A DNA stretch of 37,143 nucleotides from Clostridia bacterium (lineage in GTDB: Bacteria > Bacillota > Clostridia > RGIG7378): positions 1 through 37,143 of the forward strand of contig JAFVXO010000101.1 in the NCBI GenBank assembly GCA_017501105.1. The letters are read 5' to 3'. Positions 1-8,118 of this stretch are shown here, one piece after another. Made by a program: the position numbers and the translations under genes. Every line of letters begins with the position of its first letter. Position 1 is the stretch's first letter. A model generated the notes under the pieces. That model was not told where the DNA came from. It saw nothing but the letters and a program-made list of their open reading frames with translations, and did not search any database.

Positions 1-786
1 AGCGACAAGTACGCTGCTAATAGAGCTTCTAACATCAAGCTGGCAGCCAGCTTCTGTCATGAGTATACCTTGATGCCAGGCGAGATGTTCTCCTATAACG
101 GAGTAGTTGGAGAGAGGACTCCTGAGAGAGGATTCAAGATTGCCAATGCGTATGAGTATGGAGAGGTAGTAGAGGCCTACGGCGGCGGTATTTGCCAGGT
201 CAGCACAGTTATCTTCAATGCGTTCATGAATTGCGGCAAGATTACGTCCATGGACAAGAATCTTGTGTCACCTGAGGACGATGCTATGTTCGCCATCCGC
301 AGGTTCAGCCACCAGATGACAGTTTCCTATCAGGACAGGGGATTGGATGCCACAGTAGACTATGACTCCAAGACAGACCTTATCATCCGTAACGACACAG
401 ATACTCCTGTTAAGATTATGATTAAGATTGAGAAGGTAGACTCTGCAGGCAACAAGTCTAAGATGACGGTCAGCGTTATGGGTACAGACGATGGTTCCAA
501 TGAGGGCGTGACATATATGTATGTTGGCGTCGATACATCTGAGACACCCTTTGGATTCAAGTATGTTGAGGATGCCACATTGGCTCCCGATTCTAAGCCT
601 GTCCTCAAGTCCTCCGGCTACACAGGATATACAACCATTACACACAGGTACAAGATTGTCAACGGCGTTGCTGAGGAGGATTACATGCTCTATTGGAGCA
701 CGTATGAGGATGTAGAAGAGGTATACAGGGTGCCAGTAGGGTGGGTAGGACCAAATGGTGAAATACCAGCACAACCAACCACATGA
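1..786 (+). CDS. VanW family protein with C-terminal G5-like domain (5' end outside window)
   Basis: Frame 1 is open from the first base and ends at TGA 784-786, so the protein starts before the window. The visible 261 residues begin inside the VanW domain. The core motif GGGICQVST lies near residues 61-69, followed by a SVSYQDRGLDATV-like segment (here MTVSYQDRGLDATVDY) and IIRNDTDTPVKIMI, all usual VanW landmarks. After about residue 170 the sequence (TPFGFKYVEDATLAPDSKP, then ITHRYKIVNG) resembles a G5 domain, often found at the C-terminus of VanW proteins. Such proteins are usually exported or anchored at the cell surface in Gram-positives and are thought to bind cell-wall material; the biochemical role is not established. 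The name does not imply vancomycin resistance. A hairpin terminator follows directly, so this is the last gene of its unit. Confidence 0.85.
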   Translation, partial: SDKYAANRASNIKLAASFCHEYTLMPGEMFSYNGVVGERTPERGFKIANAYEYGEVVEAYGGGICQVSTVIFNAFMNCGKITSMDKNLVSPEDDAMFAIRRFSHQMTVSYQDRGLDATVDYDSKTDLIIRNDTDTPVKIMIKIEKVDSAGNKSKMTVSVMGTDDGSNEGVTYMYVGVDTSETPFGFKYVEDATLAPDSKPVLKSSGYTGYTTITHRYKIVNGVAEEDYMLYWSTYEDVEEVYRVPVGWVGPNGEIPAQPTT

Positions 787-797
787 TTCGATTTAGG

Positions 798-823
798 GGC
801 GGTACTTAAAGGTACCGTCTTTT
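798..823 (+). terminator. Rho-independent terminator after the VanW gene
   Basis: The arms 798-805 and 812-819 form an 8-bp stem (GGCGGTAC with GTACCGTC, one G-T pair) around a 6-base loop, followed by TTTT. It sits 12 bases after the VanW stop codon. Confidence 0.75.
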
Positions 824-878
824 AATGTCTAGTAATTTCGTAAAAACCTATAGGATAAAACATATTTTGGGCAAAATT

Positions 879-907
879 TTGATAAAAATCATGCTTTACA
901 CTTTATA
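879..907 (+). promoter_or_regulatory. Candidate sigma-A promoter for nfnA-nfnB
   Basis: TTGATA at 879-884 and TTTATA at 902-907 are separated by 17 bases. Start of transcription would be near 914, about 44 bases before the nfnA start. The gap 787-957 holds only the preceding terminator and this signal. Confidence 0.45.
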
Positions 908-957
908 AGTTTCGCCGTAAACTGAACAGATAGTTTTGATTTGAGGAGAGATGCAAT

Positions 958-1812
958 ATGTACGATATTGTTAATAAGGTCAGCCTTAATCCCACAGTTA
1001 CCATGATGGACATTCATGCGCCCTACGTAGCTGCCAAGGCAGAACCAGGACAATTTATCATCCTGAGGGTAGATGAGGATGGGGAGCGTATTCCCCTTAC
1101 TATTGCCGGGTACGACAGAGTTGCAGGTACAGTCCGCATCATTTTCCAAATTGTGGGTGCAACCACGGAGAAACTCAATCACAAGAATGTAGGAGATAGC
1201 CTACAGGATTTTGCAGGACCTCTTGGGGTGGCTACAGAGCTTGAGGGCCTTAAAAACGTATGTATAGTAGGTGGTGGCGTAGGTTGCGCCATTGCCCTTC
1301 CCATTGCACAAAAGCTCCATGATATGGGAGTCAAGGTCACATCTGTTGTGGGTTTCAGGTCCAAGGATCTGCTGATTCTGGAGGACGAGTTCAAGGCGGC
1401 CTCCGACGAGTTCTACGTTATGACAGACGACGGCAGCTACGGACGTCAGGGTAATGTCTGCGTGCCCCTTACGGAGATGTTTGAGGCAGGCAGGACATTT
1501 GACCGCATTATTACCATAGGGCCCCTGATTATGATGAAGTTCGTAGTTATGACGGCAAAGCCTACCGGTATACCCTGCACCGTTTCCATGAACCCTATAA
1601 TGATTGACGGAACAGGCATGTGCGGCGGCTGCAGACTTACACTCAACGTGGATGGCCAGAGAGTGACCAAGTTTGCATGTGTGGACGGCCCAGATTTTGA
1701 CGGATACCAGGTGGACTTTGACGAGGCCATGTCCAGAGGCACAATGTACCGAGATTTTGAGAGACACGCCTACGAGGAGGCATGCAACCTCTTTAATAAG
1801 GAGGCTAACTAA
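958..1812 (+). CDS. nfnA: NAD(P)H-dependent ferredoxin:NADP oxidoreductase small subunit (NfnA/SudB type)
   Basis: This 284-residue flavoprotein belongs to the ferredoxin-NADP reductase fold family. RIPLTIAGYD (about 44-53) is the FAD-binding strand in the form seen in dihydroorotate dehydrogenase K and NfnA/SudB proteins. CIVGGGVGCAIALP (about 102-115) is the NAD(P)-binding loop. Asp217, Cys222, Cys225 and Cys241 (DGTGMCGGC, then FACVDGP) fit a [2Fe-2S] site; an Asp ligand is known for this family. The partner gene follows after one base, and the pair would form a complex moving electrons between NADH, NADPH and ferredoxin (NfnAB), or act as sulfide dehydrogenase/polysulfide reductase (SudAB); sequence alone cannot separate these. 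The start is fixed by GAGGAGAG at 943-950, 7 bases before ATG. The complex is expected in the cytoplasm. Confidence 0.85.
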   Translation: MYDIVNKVSLNPTVTMMDIHAPYVAAKAEPGQFIILRVDEDGERIPLTIAGYDRVAGTVRIIFQIVGATTEKLNHKNVGDSLQDFAGPLGVATELEGLKNVCIVGGGVGCAIALPIAQKLHDMGVKVTSVVGFRSKDLLILEDEFKAASDEFYVMTDDGSYGRQGNVCVPLTEMFEAGRTFDRIITIGPLIMMKFVVMTAKPTGIPCTVSMNPIMIDGTGMCGGCRLTLNVDGQRVTKFACVDGPDFDGYQVDFDEAMSRGTMYRDFERHAYEEACNLFNKEAN

Positions 1813-1813
1813 T

Positions 1814-3235
1814 ATGGCAAATATGAGTTTACAGAAGACCCCCATGCCAGAGCAGAAGCCGGAGGTCAGGGCACACAATTTCCAGGAAGTAACCACAGGC
1901 TATACTGAGGAAATGGCCATTAATGAGGCATTGCGCTGTCTCAATTGTAAAAATATGCCCTGTGTAGCTGGTTGTCCGGTTAATGTACACATTCCCGAGT
2001 TTATTTCCTTGGTTAAGGAGGGAAATTTTGAGGGAGCATATCAGGTAATCAACAGATCTTCTTCTCTGCCTGCAGTTTGTGGCAGAGTTTGTCCCCAGGA
2101 GACCCAGTGCGAGAGCAAGTGCGTACGCGGAATCAAGGGTGAACCTGTAGGCATCGGCAGGCTGGAGCGTTTTGTGGCAGATTGGCATAACATGCACAGC
2201 TCTGAGACACCCAAGACGGCCCCATCCAATGGCCATAGAGTTGCAGTAGTAGGCTCCGGTCCCTCGGGCCTTACCTGCGCAGGAGATCTGGCCAAGGCTG
2301 GTTTTAAGGTTACTGTGTTTGAGGCACTCCATACCGCAGGCGGCGTTTTGGTATATGGTATACCCGAGTTCCGTCTGCCAAAGGCGATTGTTCAGCAGGA
2401 GGTAGACAACCTCAAGGCTATGGGAGTGGATATAGAAACTAATATGATTATCGGCAAGACACTCACCATCGACGACCTGTTTGAGCAGGGATACGAGGCA
2501 GTGTTTATCGGTTCCGGAGCCGGCCTTCCTAACTTCATGGGCATTCCCGGCGAATCCCTCAAGGGCGTATATTCCGCCAACGAGTTCCTTACCAGATCCA
2601 ATCTCATGAAGGCCTATAGAGACAATCCCGTTACACCTATTATGAAAGGTGGCAATGTGGCTGTAGTAGGCGGCGGCAACGTGGCTATGGACGCGGCCAG
2701 AACAGCTTTGCGTCTGGGTGCGGAAAATGTCTACATCGTATACCGTCGTTCCATGGAGGAGCTGCCTGCTCGTCGCGAAGAGGTGGAGCATGCAATGGAG
2801 GAGGGTATCCAGTTCATGCTGCTCAACAACCCTGTAGAGATATTGGGGTACAACAACCCTGACGACAAACGCGATCCCAGGAACGGTACAGTAACAGGCA
2901 TGAGGTGTATTCGCATGGAGTTGGGTGAGCCCGATGAGAGAGGCCGCCGCAGACCTGTGCCTGTAGAGGGCAACGAATTCGTGCTGGATGTGGACACAGT
3001 TGTTATGTCCATCGGAACTTCTCCCAACCCCTTGATCAAGTCAACCACAACAGGCCTGGACGTGAATAAGAGAGGCGGCATTATCGTTGAGGAGGGCACA
3101 GGAGCCACTACAAGAGATTGTGTATACGCAGGAGGCGACGCAGTAACAGGCGCTGCCACTGTTATTTCCGCCATGGGAGCAGGCAAAATTGCAGCCAAGG
3201 CTATAGCAGAGAGACTAGGGGAAATTAAAAGTTAG
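1814..3235 (+). CDS. nfnB: NADPH-binding large subunit of the same oxidoreductase (NfnB/SudA; GltD-like)
   Basis: The ATG at 1814, preceded by AAGGAGG at 1798-1804, gives 473 residues; the longer open frame from 1673 would overlap nfnA and is not needed. The N-terminus carries two cysteine sets for [4Fe-4S] clusters: Cys42, 45, 50, 54 (CLNCKNMPCVAGCP) and Cys89, 93, 99, 103. A first dinucleotide motif, VAVVGSGPSGL (about 143-153), binds FAD; a second, VAVVGGGNVAMDAAR, binds NADPH; YAGGDAVTGAATV closes the FAD site. These are hallmarks of the GltD/SudA/NfnB family. Many annotations call this glutamate synthase small subunit, but no large glutamate synthase gene is nearby and the nfnA partner is adjacent, so an NfnB/SudA role is more likely. 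The last codons and the TAG stop (3233-3235) lie inside a 7-base tandem repeat. Confidence 0.85.
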   Translation: MANMSLQKTPMPEQKPEVRAHNFQEVTTGYTEEMAINEALRCLNCKNMPCVAGCPVNVHIPEFISLVKEGNFEGAYQVINRSSSLPAVCGRVCPQETQCESKCVRGIKGEPVGIGRLERFVADWHNMHSSETPKTAPSNGHRVAVVGSGPSGLTCAGDLAKAGFKVTVFEALHTAGGVLVYGIPEFRLPKAIVQQEVDNLKAMGVDIETNMIIGKTLTIDDLFEQGYEAVFIGSGAGLPNFMGIPGESLKGVYSANEFLTRSNLMKAYRDNPVTPIMKGGNVAVVGGGNVAMDAARTALRLGAENVYIVYRRSMEELPARREEVEHAMEEGIQFMLLNNPVEILGYNNPDDKRDPRNGTVTGMRCIRMELGEPDERGRRRPVPVEGNEFVLDVDTVVMSIGTSPNPLIKSTTTGLDVNKRGGIIVEEGTGATTRDCVYAGGDAVTGAATVISAMGAGKIAAKAIAERLGEIKS

Positions 3236-3292
3236 AAGTGAAAAGTAAGAAGTTAAAAGTTAGGAGTTAAAAGCTAAGAGCTAAGAGTGAAG
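3230..3292 (+). repeat. AG-rich tandem heptamer repeat, nine units
   Basis: Nine consecutive 7-base units can be read without gaps: AGTTAGA, AGTGAAA, AGTAAGA, AGTTAAA, AGTTAGG, AGTTAAA, AGCTAAG, AGCTAAG, AGTGAAG. The tract begins in the last two sense codons of nfnB, contains its stop codon, and ends 6 bases before the terminator stem. A related tract lies at 35562-35659. The unit is far too short for a CRISPR repeat. Confidence 0.85.
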
Positions 3293-3297
3293 CATTA

Positions 3298-3322
3298 GGG
3301 AGTCCGCCAGGGCTCCTTTTTT
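3298..3322 (+). terminator. Rho-independent terminator after nfnB
   Basis: GGAGTCC (3299-3305) pairs with GGGCTCC (3310-3316) with one T-G pair around a GCCA loop, followed by TTTTTT at 3317-3322. Confidence 0.75.
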
Positions 3323-3419
3323 GTGCAATACTGAATAATATTACAGTGTATCGGCCAATAATTATTTCGTGCGTTTTTGCATATACATTAGCTACTTACG
3401 AAATGAGGAGCGAAAATTC

Positions 3420-4412
3420 ATGAGATGGTACATCGATGAAATATTACCCAAATACGATATTACCTTTGACAGTGCTGAACCCTATAGGGATGGGTTTATG
3501 TTGACCTGCGGCCATCAAAAATACATTCTCAAACATGTAACCCTGGAAGAGAATAGGATTCGCGGCATTTCTGAGTGCAAGGAATATCTGTACCGCCAGG
3601 GCTTCCACGGAGAGGAACGGTATATCCCAACAGCAGAGGGAACTCTGCTATGTGAGGTGGACGACAATCGCTTTGTTTTGACAGAAGCTATCAAAGGCAG
3701 AGATTGCGATTTTGACAATATGCAGGACGTGAAGGTGGCTGCAAGGGCCTTGGCTGAATTTCACCGCGCATCCAGGGGATTTATACCGGCAGAGTCAGTG
3801 ACCTTCAGAAAGGACCTGTACAAATTGCCGGATACCTACAGAAAACGCCTGGCGGGCCTCAGCAAGATGCGAAAACTGGCAGAAAAAGGTCGGGACGAAT
3901 TTGACAAGTGCTATATGAAAAACGTGGACTATTACATTCGTCAGGGGAACAACGCTCTGTCGGTTTTGGAAAGTTCAGCGTACAATCGCCTGTGCGCCAA
4001 GGCAGAGCGAGAGGGCCAGGTCAGCCACAACGACTTCACCCACTACAACGTACGAATCTCTGACCATGGAAACGGAATTATTATGAACATGGAGAACATG
4101 GGCATAGACATCCTGGAGTACGATCTGGTGAATTTTATTCGCCGAAAGATGCGAAAGTGCGATTGGAACATAGACGTCTGCGGAGAGATGCTTGCGGAGT
4201 ATGGCCGCATCTGTCCCTTGACACCCGAGGAGCTCAAGGTTACCGCAGCAATTTTAGAATTTCCACAGAAATTTTGGCGAACGGCCAACGCCTACTATAA
4301 CAGCAAGCGAGGATGGGTGGAGAAAAGCCACCTCAAAAAAATGGAGGAGACCCTTGCAGAAAGGGAGCTCCACCGAGAATTTACCGATAATTTTTACAAG
4401 AAGTTTGCCTGA
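3420..4412 (+). CDS. CotS family spore coat-like protein (degenerate phosphotransferase fold)
   Basis: The start ATG 3420 has GAGGAG at 3405-3410; the in-frame start at 3369 lacks such a site. The 330-residue protein has the layout of CotS/CotI-type spore coat proteins, which share the aminoglycoside phosphotransferase/protein kinase fold. Visible landmarks are QKYILKHV in the N-lobe (a possible nucleotide-site Lys), the catalytic-loop-like HNDFTHYNV with Asp and Asn kept, LEYDLVNFIRRKMRKCDW, and a C-terminal helical part with FWRTANAYYNS. The second metal-binding Asp, expected in a hydrophobic-Asp motif after the catalytic loop, appears to be replaced: the region reads IIMNMENM. The protein may therefore be a pseudokinase with a structural role. 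It would act in the mother cell or on the spore surface. It converges with the ABC exporter genes with only 5 bases between stop codons. Confidence 0.75.
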   Translation: MRWYIDEILPKYDITFDSAEPYRDGFMLTCGHQKYILKHVTLEENRIRGISECKEYLYRQGFHGEERYIPTAEGTLLCEVDDNRFVLTEAIKGRDCDFDNMQDVKVAARALAEFHRASRGFIPAESVTFRKDLYKLPDTYRKRLAGLSKMRKLAEKGRDEFDKCYMKNVDYYIRQGNNALSVLESSAYNRLCAKAEREGQVSHNDFTHYNVRISDHGNGIIMNMENMGIDILEYDLVNFIRRKMRKCDWNIDVCGEMLAEYGRICPLTPEELKVTAAILEFPQKFWRTANAYYNSKRGWVEKSHLKKMEETLAERELHREFTDNFYKKFA

Positions 4413-4417
4413 TGGAT

Positions 4418-6229
4418 TTAGAGGTCTTCGCTGCCTCTCTTGAAATCCATACTGCAAAGCTCAGCATATACGCCGCCCGGAATGGCCATCAGACTTTCAT
4501 GTGTGCCCTGTTCTACCACAGCACCATGCTGCATGACCAGTATTTGGTCGGCGTTTCTGATTGTGGACAGGCGGTGGGCGATGATAAAGCAGGTCTTGCC
4601 GGCCATTAGTTTGTTCATGGCCTGCTGAATGCGAATCTCTGTGCGTGTATCTACGTTGCTGGTAGCCTCGTCGAGAATCAGAATAGGTGCGTCGGATAGC
4701 ATGGCTCTGGCAATGGTCAGCAACTGTTTTTGGCCCTTGGAAATGTTGATGGCTCCATCCTCCAGGACGGTATCGTAGCCCTGGGGCAGGTGGGTAATAA
4801 ATGAGTGAATCATTGCCTCCTTGCAGACACGCTCCACGTCTTCGCGTGTAACTCCGCTGCGACCATAAGCGATATTTTCATAAACGGTTCCGGTAAACAA
4901 CCAGGTGTCCTGAAGCACCATGGAGAATGCATGTCGCAGGCTGTCCCTTGTGGCCAGAGAAATGTCCTGACCATCTATGCAAATGGTGCCTGAGTATTGT
5001 TCGTAGAAGCGCATCAGCAGGTTGATTATGGTGGTTTTGCCGGCACCGGTGTGACCTACAAAGGCGATAATTTGGCCTTGCTTTGCGTGCATATTCATGT
5101 CCTGGATGACCTTGACTCCGGGAACATAGCCAAAGTCAAGATTAGAGATATTCACATCTCCCTTAACATCGGAAAGAACTACTGCGTCGGGAGCGTCCGG
5201 AGCTTCGGAGGGCTCATCCAACAGCCTGAATATTCTGTCTGCGGCGGCCATGGCGGACTGCAGGTCGCCGATAATGTTTGCCACCTCGTTGATGGGGCCT
5301 GAGAACCTGCGGGAATACAGCACAAACGAGGAAATGTCGCCGGCGGTAATGCCCCTGTAGCCAATCATGTACATCAGGGCACCCAGTATGCTGATCAGGG
5401 TCAGAGACAGGTTGTTGACGAACATAACAGAGGGGCCGGAAACCGTTCCGATGCTCTCTGCAGAGGTATAGGCTGCCACTGCATCCTGGTTAAGTGCCTC
5501 AAAGCGCTGCTGTATCTTATCCTCTACGGTGTATGCCTTGGTGGTCTTCTGTCCTGAAATCATTTCCTCCATATATCCATTCAGCTCGCCCAACTTGGCA
5601 GAACGCTTGCGGAACAGGGGTCTGGAGCGGGTAGTTATGAACCTGGTCATAAAGGCAGCCAATGGAACGGTGACTGCAAATACAACCACAAGGGGAGGAG
5701 CAATGGATAACATCATTGCCAGTGAACCAACCACCATAACGGCACTCTTGAGACAGGTTACCAGGTCGTTGGCGAGACACTCGGCTAATGTGTCCACGTC
5801 GTAGGACATGATAGACAGCAAATCTCCGGCCTGACGGGTATCGAAGAAGGAAACAGGCAGAGAGGTCAGGTGGTCAAACACATCGTTGCGCATCTTGCGA
5901 ACGATGGCTCTGGTGACGGCACACATCGCTATGGTACCTACGTAGGCCAAAACTGCAGACAACAAATATACGGCCAGCAACACCAGTGCATAGCCCAGAA
6001 CGTTGGGCAGGCCAGAATTGTCTGCTGTAATTGAGTCAATGGCCTGACCGCACAGTTTGGGGCCTACCAGGGACAACAGGGTGCTGATAATTGTCAGGGC
6101 AAAGACGCCGCCGATTTTCAGGTAGTGGGGAGCCAGATATACAGTAATGCGAGAAAGTAACTGTCTAAGTGTCATGCGCTTGACAGTGCCGTTTTTGAGC
6201 TCGTTAGGGCTGATTCGTGGCTGTCTCAT
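4418..6229 (-). CDS. Heterodimeric ABC exporter, subunit with the catalytic Walker B
   Basis: A 603-residue half-transporter with an N-terminal six-helix membrane domain (about 35-310) and a C-terminal nucleotide-binding domain. Walker A is GHTGAGKTT (about 392-400), the Q-loop is VLQDTWLFTGTVYENI, Walker B is ILILDEATSNVD with the catalytic Glu, and the switch His is present in IIAHRLSTI. The ABC signature is altered: ISKGQ instead of LSGGQ. The start overlaps the stop of the upstream gene by four bases (ATGA) and has a GGGAGGTG site, so the two are translationally coupled. The pair matches asymmetric exporters such as BmrCD or TM287/288, which export drugs or other amphipathic compounds from the cytoplasm or inner leaflet. 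The true substrate cannot be told. Confidence 0.88.
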   Translation of the reverse strand: MRQPRISPNELKNGTVKRMTLRQLLSRITVYLAPHYLKIGGVFALTIISTLLSLVGPKLCGQAIDSITADNSGLPNVLGYALVLLAVYLLSAVLAYVGTIAMCAVTRAIVRKMRNDVFDHLTSLPVSFFDTRQAGDLLSIMSYDVDTLAECLANDLVTCLKSAVMVVGSLAMMLSIAPPLVVVFAVTVPLAAFMTRFITTRSRPLFRKRSAKLGELNGYMEEMISGQKTTKAYTVEDKIQQRFEALNQDAVAAYTSAESIGTVSGPSVMFVNNLSLTLISILGALMYMIGYRGITAGDISSFVLYSRRFSGPINEVANIIGDLQSAMAAADRIFRLLDEPSEAPDAPDAVVLSDVKGDVNISNLDFGYVPGVKVIQDMNMHAKQGQIIAFVGHTGAGKTTIINLLMRFYEQYSGTICIDGQDISLATRDSLRHAFSMVLQDTWLFTGTVYENIAYGRSGVTREDVERVCKEAMIHSFITHLPQGYDTVLEDGAINISKGQKQLLTIARAMLSDAPILILDEATSNVDTRTEIRIQQAMNKLMAGKTCFIIAHRLSTIRNADQILVMQHGAVVEQGTHESLMAIPGGVYAELCSMDFKRGSEDL

Positions 6230-7926
6230 ATGGCACCTCCCTGAATCTTACAAATAGAGGCGTAGTCGGGACAGGACGTCAGCAGTTCCTCGTGGGAGCC
6301 TGCGCCGATAACCTTGCCGTCGTCCATTACCAGTATCAGATCAGAATCTTCAATGGAACTGATACGCTGAGAGATAATAATCTTGGTAGTAGTGGCAAAA
6401 TGCTCCCTCAGAGCATTGCGAAGCAAGGTGTCAGTTTTGTAGTCAAGAGCAGAGGAGGAATCGTCCAAAATCAGGTACTGAGGATCTCCGGCCAGTGCTC
6501 GTGCCAGGATAACCCGCTGCTTTTGACCTCCGGACAGGTTACTGCCCTTCTGAGAAATCTTGTGCTTAATGCCCTCGGACAACTGTTCCACAAACTCTCG
6601 GGCCTGGGAGTGCTCCAGGGCCTGCCATACCTTGTCCTCCGACAAGTTACGACCATAACTGACGTTTTCGTAGATAGAGTCTGCCATGAGAAAATCGTTT
6701 TGGAAGGCTACGCCAAACATGCTGCGTAGCTCCTTGGGATCATAGGTGCGAATGTCCCTACCTCCCACGTAGATGTTGCCGGAATCCGGGTCGTACATGC
6801 GCATTATTAAGTTGACCAGAGTAGTCTTGCCGGAACCGGTAGTTCCAATAATGCCCAGAGTCTGACCAGGGTAGAGGACAAAGTCTACATCGGCCAAATC
6901 GTCCGCGACCTTATTGTATGAGAAGTGGACGTGGCTGAACTGAATGGCTGCCTGGGGATTGCCGGGTTCGGTATCTGCCTCTGCCAAAACGGGAAGGTCT
7001 GTGTCTGTATCCAATACCTCCATAACTCTCTTGGAGGACGCCAACCCCTTGGATAGGATGGTGAATATACGGGTAACGCCAATAACTGCGTTGAGAATAA
7101 TCGTAAAGTAGGACAAGAATGCAAGAATAATGCCGGCCTCGCTGTGCTTGATAGCTCCAACTACAATGACCAGAACCAATCCAATGTTGAGAATCAGTGT
7201 GGTGAGAGGGCTTGTTATGGAGTTAATCTTATCGGTGGTAAGTTCCCTGGAGAATAGTTCCTGAGTGGTGTTGTGGAATCGATCCCGCTCGTAATCGGTC
7301 TTGGAAAGTGCCTTGATGACCCGTATTCCAGTAATGTTCTCTCTGGCCCTGAGAACCATCTGATCTACGCCGCTCTGTACTGTCAAAAATGCGGGAATGC
7401 TGCGCCTGGTAACCAGGAAAACAACCAGGCCAATGACAGGAATCATAGCCAGCAGAACCATGGCCAGACTGACATCCAGTGCCAGGGTGATGACAATGCC
7501 GCCCACAAGCAATATGGGGGCGCGGACACCCATTCGCATCATGCGGGCCACGGTGGAGTTGATGTTGTAGGAATCGCTGGAAAGCCTGGAAATCAGTGAG
7601 GGGAGAGTGAATCTGTCTATCTGATTGCTGTTGAGGTGTGAAACCTTGTGAAACAGGTCGTATCTCAGGTCGTGGGTCATCTTGCCTGATACCACTGCTG
7701 ACAGCCGGTTGGCAAAAATGTTGCCCGCCAGAGCAATGAAAGAGCATACAAGCATAATGCCGCCGTATGTGAATATCAACGACGAATCCTTAAGTGGTAC
7801 CAGATCGTCAATTATGTAGGACAGGATATAGGGTAACAGAAGCTCAGCTACACTGGCAGAGAACTTGATAAACAGTGCAAAACAGGCGGTAAGCCTGTAG
7901 GGCCGCAAATAGCGCAAAACTTTCAT
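6226..7926 (-). CDS. Heterodimeric ABC exporter, subunit with the degenerate Walker B
   Basis: A 566-residue half-transporter, first gene of the two-gene exporter operon. Its membrane domain covers roughly residues 10-300. The nucleotide-binding domain has Walker A GTTGSGKTT and a perfect signature LSGGQKQR, but Walker B reads YLILDDSSSALD, with Asp where the catalytic Glu is expected, and the switch His is Gln (IIISQRISSI). These losses complement those in the partner: one composite ATP site is intact (partner Walker A/B plus this LSGGQ) and the other is degenerate. This is the known layout of heterodimeric exporters. The start ATG (7924-7926) has GAGGT shortly upstream. A convincing promoter lies just upstream, giving a very short leader. 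Confidence 0.88.
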   Translation of the reverse strand: MKVLRYLRPYRLTACFALFIKFSASVAELLLPYILSYIIDDLVPLKDSSLIFTYGGIMLVCSFIALAGNIFANRLSAVVSGKMTHDLRYDLFHKVSHLNSNQIDRFTLPSLISRLSSDSYNINSTVARMMRMGVRAPILLVGGIVITLALDVSLAMVLLAMIPVIGLVVFLVTRRSIPAFLTVQSGVDQMVLRARENITGIRVIKALSKTDYERDRFHNTTQELFSRELTTDKINSITSPLTTLILNIGLVLVIVVGAIKHSEAGIILAFLSYFTIILNAVIGVTRIFTILSKGLASSKRVMEVLDTDTDLPVLAEADTEPGNPQAAIQFSHVHFSYNKVADDLADVDFVLYPGQTLGIIGTTGSGKTTLVNLIMRMYDPDSGNIYVGGRDIRTYDPKELRSMFGVAFQNDFLMADSIYENVSYGRNLSEDKVWQALEHSQAREFVEQLSEGIKHKISQKGSNLSGGQKQRVILARALAGDPQYLILDDSSSALDYKTDTLLRNALREHFATTTKIIISQRISSIEDSDLILVMDDGKVIGAGSHEELLTSCPDYASICKIQGGAI

Positions 7927-7944
7927 ATAATATACCTCTAGTTG

Positions 7945-7973
7945 ATTTTACGAGTTTAGTATGGGTTTAGCAA
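7945..7973 (-). promoter_or_regulatory. Candidate promoter for the ABC exporter operon
   Basis: Read on the minus strand, TTGCTA (7973-7968) and TAAAAT (7950-7945) are 17 bases apart. Transcription would start near 7938, only about a dozen bases before the start codon. Confidence 0.5.
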
Positions 7974-8051
7974 TAGAAAAGTCAGCCGTGAAAATATATC
8001 GTGGGACAATATAACCCATTATTCGATTCGTCCCAGTCGACAATTTTACTC

Positions 8052-8080
8052 TTTAGCAATACCCTTTAATATGTTACAAT
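8052..8080 (+). promoter_or_regulatory. Candidate extended -10 promoter for gdpP-rplI-dnaB-tilS
   Basis: TACAAT at 8075-8080 is preceded by TGT (extended -10 type), and a weak -35, TTTAGC, lies at 8052-8057 with 17-base spacing. It is diverged from the exporter promoter at 7945-7973. Confidence 0.5.
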
Positions 8081-8118
8081 ACACGAAACTGGGTTTTTAT
8101 ATCGAGTTGGAGGTTGTA

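Noticed and set aside
1-786. Vancomycin resistance determinant
   Set aside because: VanW is only a historical name; there are no vanH, vanA, vanX or regulatory genes, and the G5-like C-terminus indicates an ordinary surface protein.
1814-3235. Glutamate synthase small subunit (gltD)
   Set aside because: Sequence family fits, but there is no large subunit nearby and the NfnA/SudB partner is adjacent, so NfnB/SudA is preferred.
3230-3292. CRISPR array or insertion-sequence end
   Set aside because: The period is 7 bases with no spacers, no inverted ends and no cas or transposase genes nearby.
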